In this document: positions 5,745 through 6,585 of the stretch, piece by piece
Layout: each line of letters starts with the position of its first letter
How positions within the stretch are numbered: position 1 is the first letter of the stretch
Source: Clostridiales bacterium
GTDB lineage: Bacteria; Bacillota; Clostridia; Christensenellales; CAG-917
NCBI GenBank assembly: GCA_012800805.1
Contig: JAAZIO010000199.1
Location: forward strand, 1-6,585
Length of the DNA: 6,585 bases
Direction: 5' to 3'
Position numbers and translations under genes: made by a program
The notes under the pieces: model-generated
What the model was told of the DNA's origin: nothing
Databases searched by the model: none
What the model saw: only the letters and a program-made list of their open reading frames with translations

Positions 5745-6585
5745 CTATTTATCATAATCCCAAAACTCTTTTGTTTTTTTGATGATTTCATCAAATCTGT
5801 TGATGTATTCCCCGGGCTCTTTCACATGCGCCTGTCTTTCTATAAGGTTTTCGTCATTTGTAAACTTTTTTGAAATGGCGTTTGCGCCGGCGGCAAGAAT
5901 TGATGTGTTTTCTTCCATAATGTCGATGTTATATTTGCAAATTTTGTCGGGCTTTGAGTAACCCACATTCTCAAGGTTGCCCGCAGTGTATTTTTGGCGA
6001 TACATATAATACGGCACATATCCTGCGCTCTTAAGCTTATAAACCGCATAGCTTGTCATCTTTTTAGCTTCTTCGGCGTCCTCGTGCTCGTAGCCCTCCA
6101 CTTTTAGCTTGGAGCCTTTTTTCAAATAGAGCGTATGTATTGAAATGTTTTCGGGGTTTAGCTCCACCGCCTTATCTACGCTGAATTTAAAGTCGTCAAA
6201 ACCCTCGCCGGGAAGCATGGCGATTAAATCCATGTTAACAATAAAATGCTTTCTGCAAAGGTTATATGCTTTTATTATATCCTCGATTGAATGGCCACGT
6301 CCTATCGCCTTTAAAGTTCTCTCGTTAAAGCTTTGGGGATTGACCGAAACCCTTGTGACGCCATAGCGCTTCATTATTTTAACTTTTTTAATGTCTATTG
6401 TGTCGGGACGGCCCGCCTCCACGGTGAATTCTTTTTGACCGAACTTGCATTTTTTAATAAGCTTTTTAAACAACTCGTGGGGAATGGATGTAGGCGTTCC
6501 TCCTCCGATATATACAGCCTCGACTTTAAACTTTTTCTTTTTTACAATCTTTTTTAACAGTTCGATTTCCAAAATCAACTTATCA
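5745..6585 (-). CDS. hemZ: HemZ-type radical SAM coproporphyrinogen III oxidase-like protein, C-terminal part (5' end outside window)
   Basis: About 280 C-terminal residues of an oxygen-independent coproporphyrinogen oxidase-like radical SAM protein are visible. The frame is open to the right edge, so the TTG at 6578 is not the start. The CxxxCxxC [4Fe-4S] cluster motif must lie upstream, outside the window. Visible family motifs are VYIGGGTPTS (SAM-binding glycines, ~6489-6512), VEAGRPDT, VSVNPQSFN, IGRGHS, MDLIAMLPGE, and the HemZ-characteristic YRQKYTAGNLENVGYSKP. Near the end SILAAGANAISK also fits HemZ. HemZ proteins are assigned to heme synthesis, converting coproporphyrinogen III to protoporphyrinogen IX. 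Some members of this superfamily are instead HemW-like heme chaperones, so activity is not certain. It ends in TAG. I see no GC-rich terminator after it. Confidence 0.9.
   Translation of the reverse strand, partial: DKLILEIELLKKIVKKKKFKVEAVYIGGGTPTSIPHELFKKLIKKCKFGQKEFTVEAGRPDTIDIKKVKIMKRYGVTRVSVNPQSFNERTLKAIGRGHSIEDIIKAYNLCRKHFIVNMDLIAMLPGEGFDDFKFSVDKAVELNPENISIHTLYLKKGSKLKVEGYEHEDAEEAKKMTSYAVYKLKSAGYVPYYMYRQKYTAGNLENVGYSKPDKICKYNIDIMEENTSILAAGANAISKKFTNDENLIERQAHVKEPGEYINRFDEIIKKTKEFWDYDK

Noticed and set aside
6576..6578. TTG as the start codon of the hemZ-like gene
   Set aside because: The frame stays open to the window edge and the family needs an upstream Fe-S cluster motif and many more residues, so this codon is an internal leucine.

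Overview
The window looks like a piece of a low-to-moderate GC Gram-positive (Firmicutes, probably clostridial and anaerobic) chromosome. Supporting signs are strong AGGAGG-type ribosome binding sites, U-tract intrinsic terminators, an AdhE-type alcohol dehydrogenase, a HemZ-type radical SAM protein, and the rpsO-pnp neighbourhood. The species cannot be named from this sequence.

Left part, + strand (1-1519): the 3' end of adhE (fermentative acetaldehyde/ethanol metabolism) is followed after 20 bases by a gene for an APH/choline-kinase-fold small-molecule kinase. A strong hairpin terminator closes this likely operon. A separate small + strand unit follows: a good sigma-A-type promoter, a strong ribosome binding site, an unrecognised 64-aa protein, and a palindromic terminator. 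That terminator also serves pnp, which arrives from the opposite direction.

Centre, - strand (1988-4589): rpsO (ribosomal protein S15) lies upstream of pnp (polynucleotide phosphorylase). An intrinsic terminator sits between them, so pnp is probably transcribed partly by read-through. The rpsO leader has an extended -10 promoter candidate. It also has an inverted repeat whose loop can pair with the rpsO Shine-Dalgarno sequence, which is a plausible S15 autoregulatory leader.

Right part, - strand (4590-6585): an AlkD-like HEAT-repeat DNA alkylation repair protein lies upstream of rpsO. Next comes a 417-base AT-rich non-coding gap, then the C-terminal part of a HemZ-type radical SAM coproporphyrinogen oxidase-like gene that runs off the window edge. 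The gap holds the most unusual structure in the window: about nine degenerate units of ~22 bases built around ACTTACC, which neither flanking gene explains.

Most of the window is ordinary housekeeping sequence. The points worth a second look are the degenerate repeat array, the rpsO leader, the orphan small protein with its own expression signals, and the kinase coupled to adhE.
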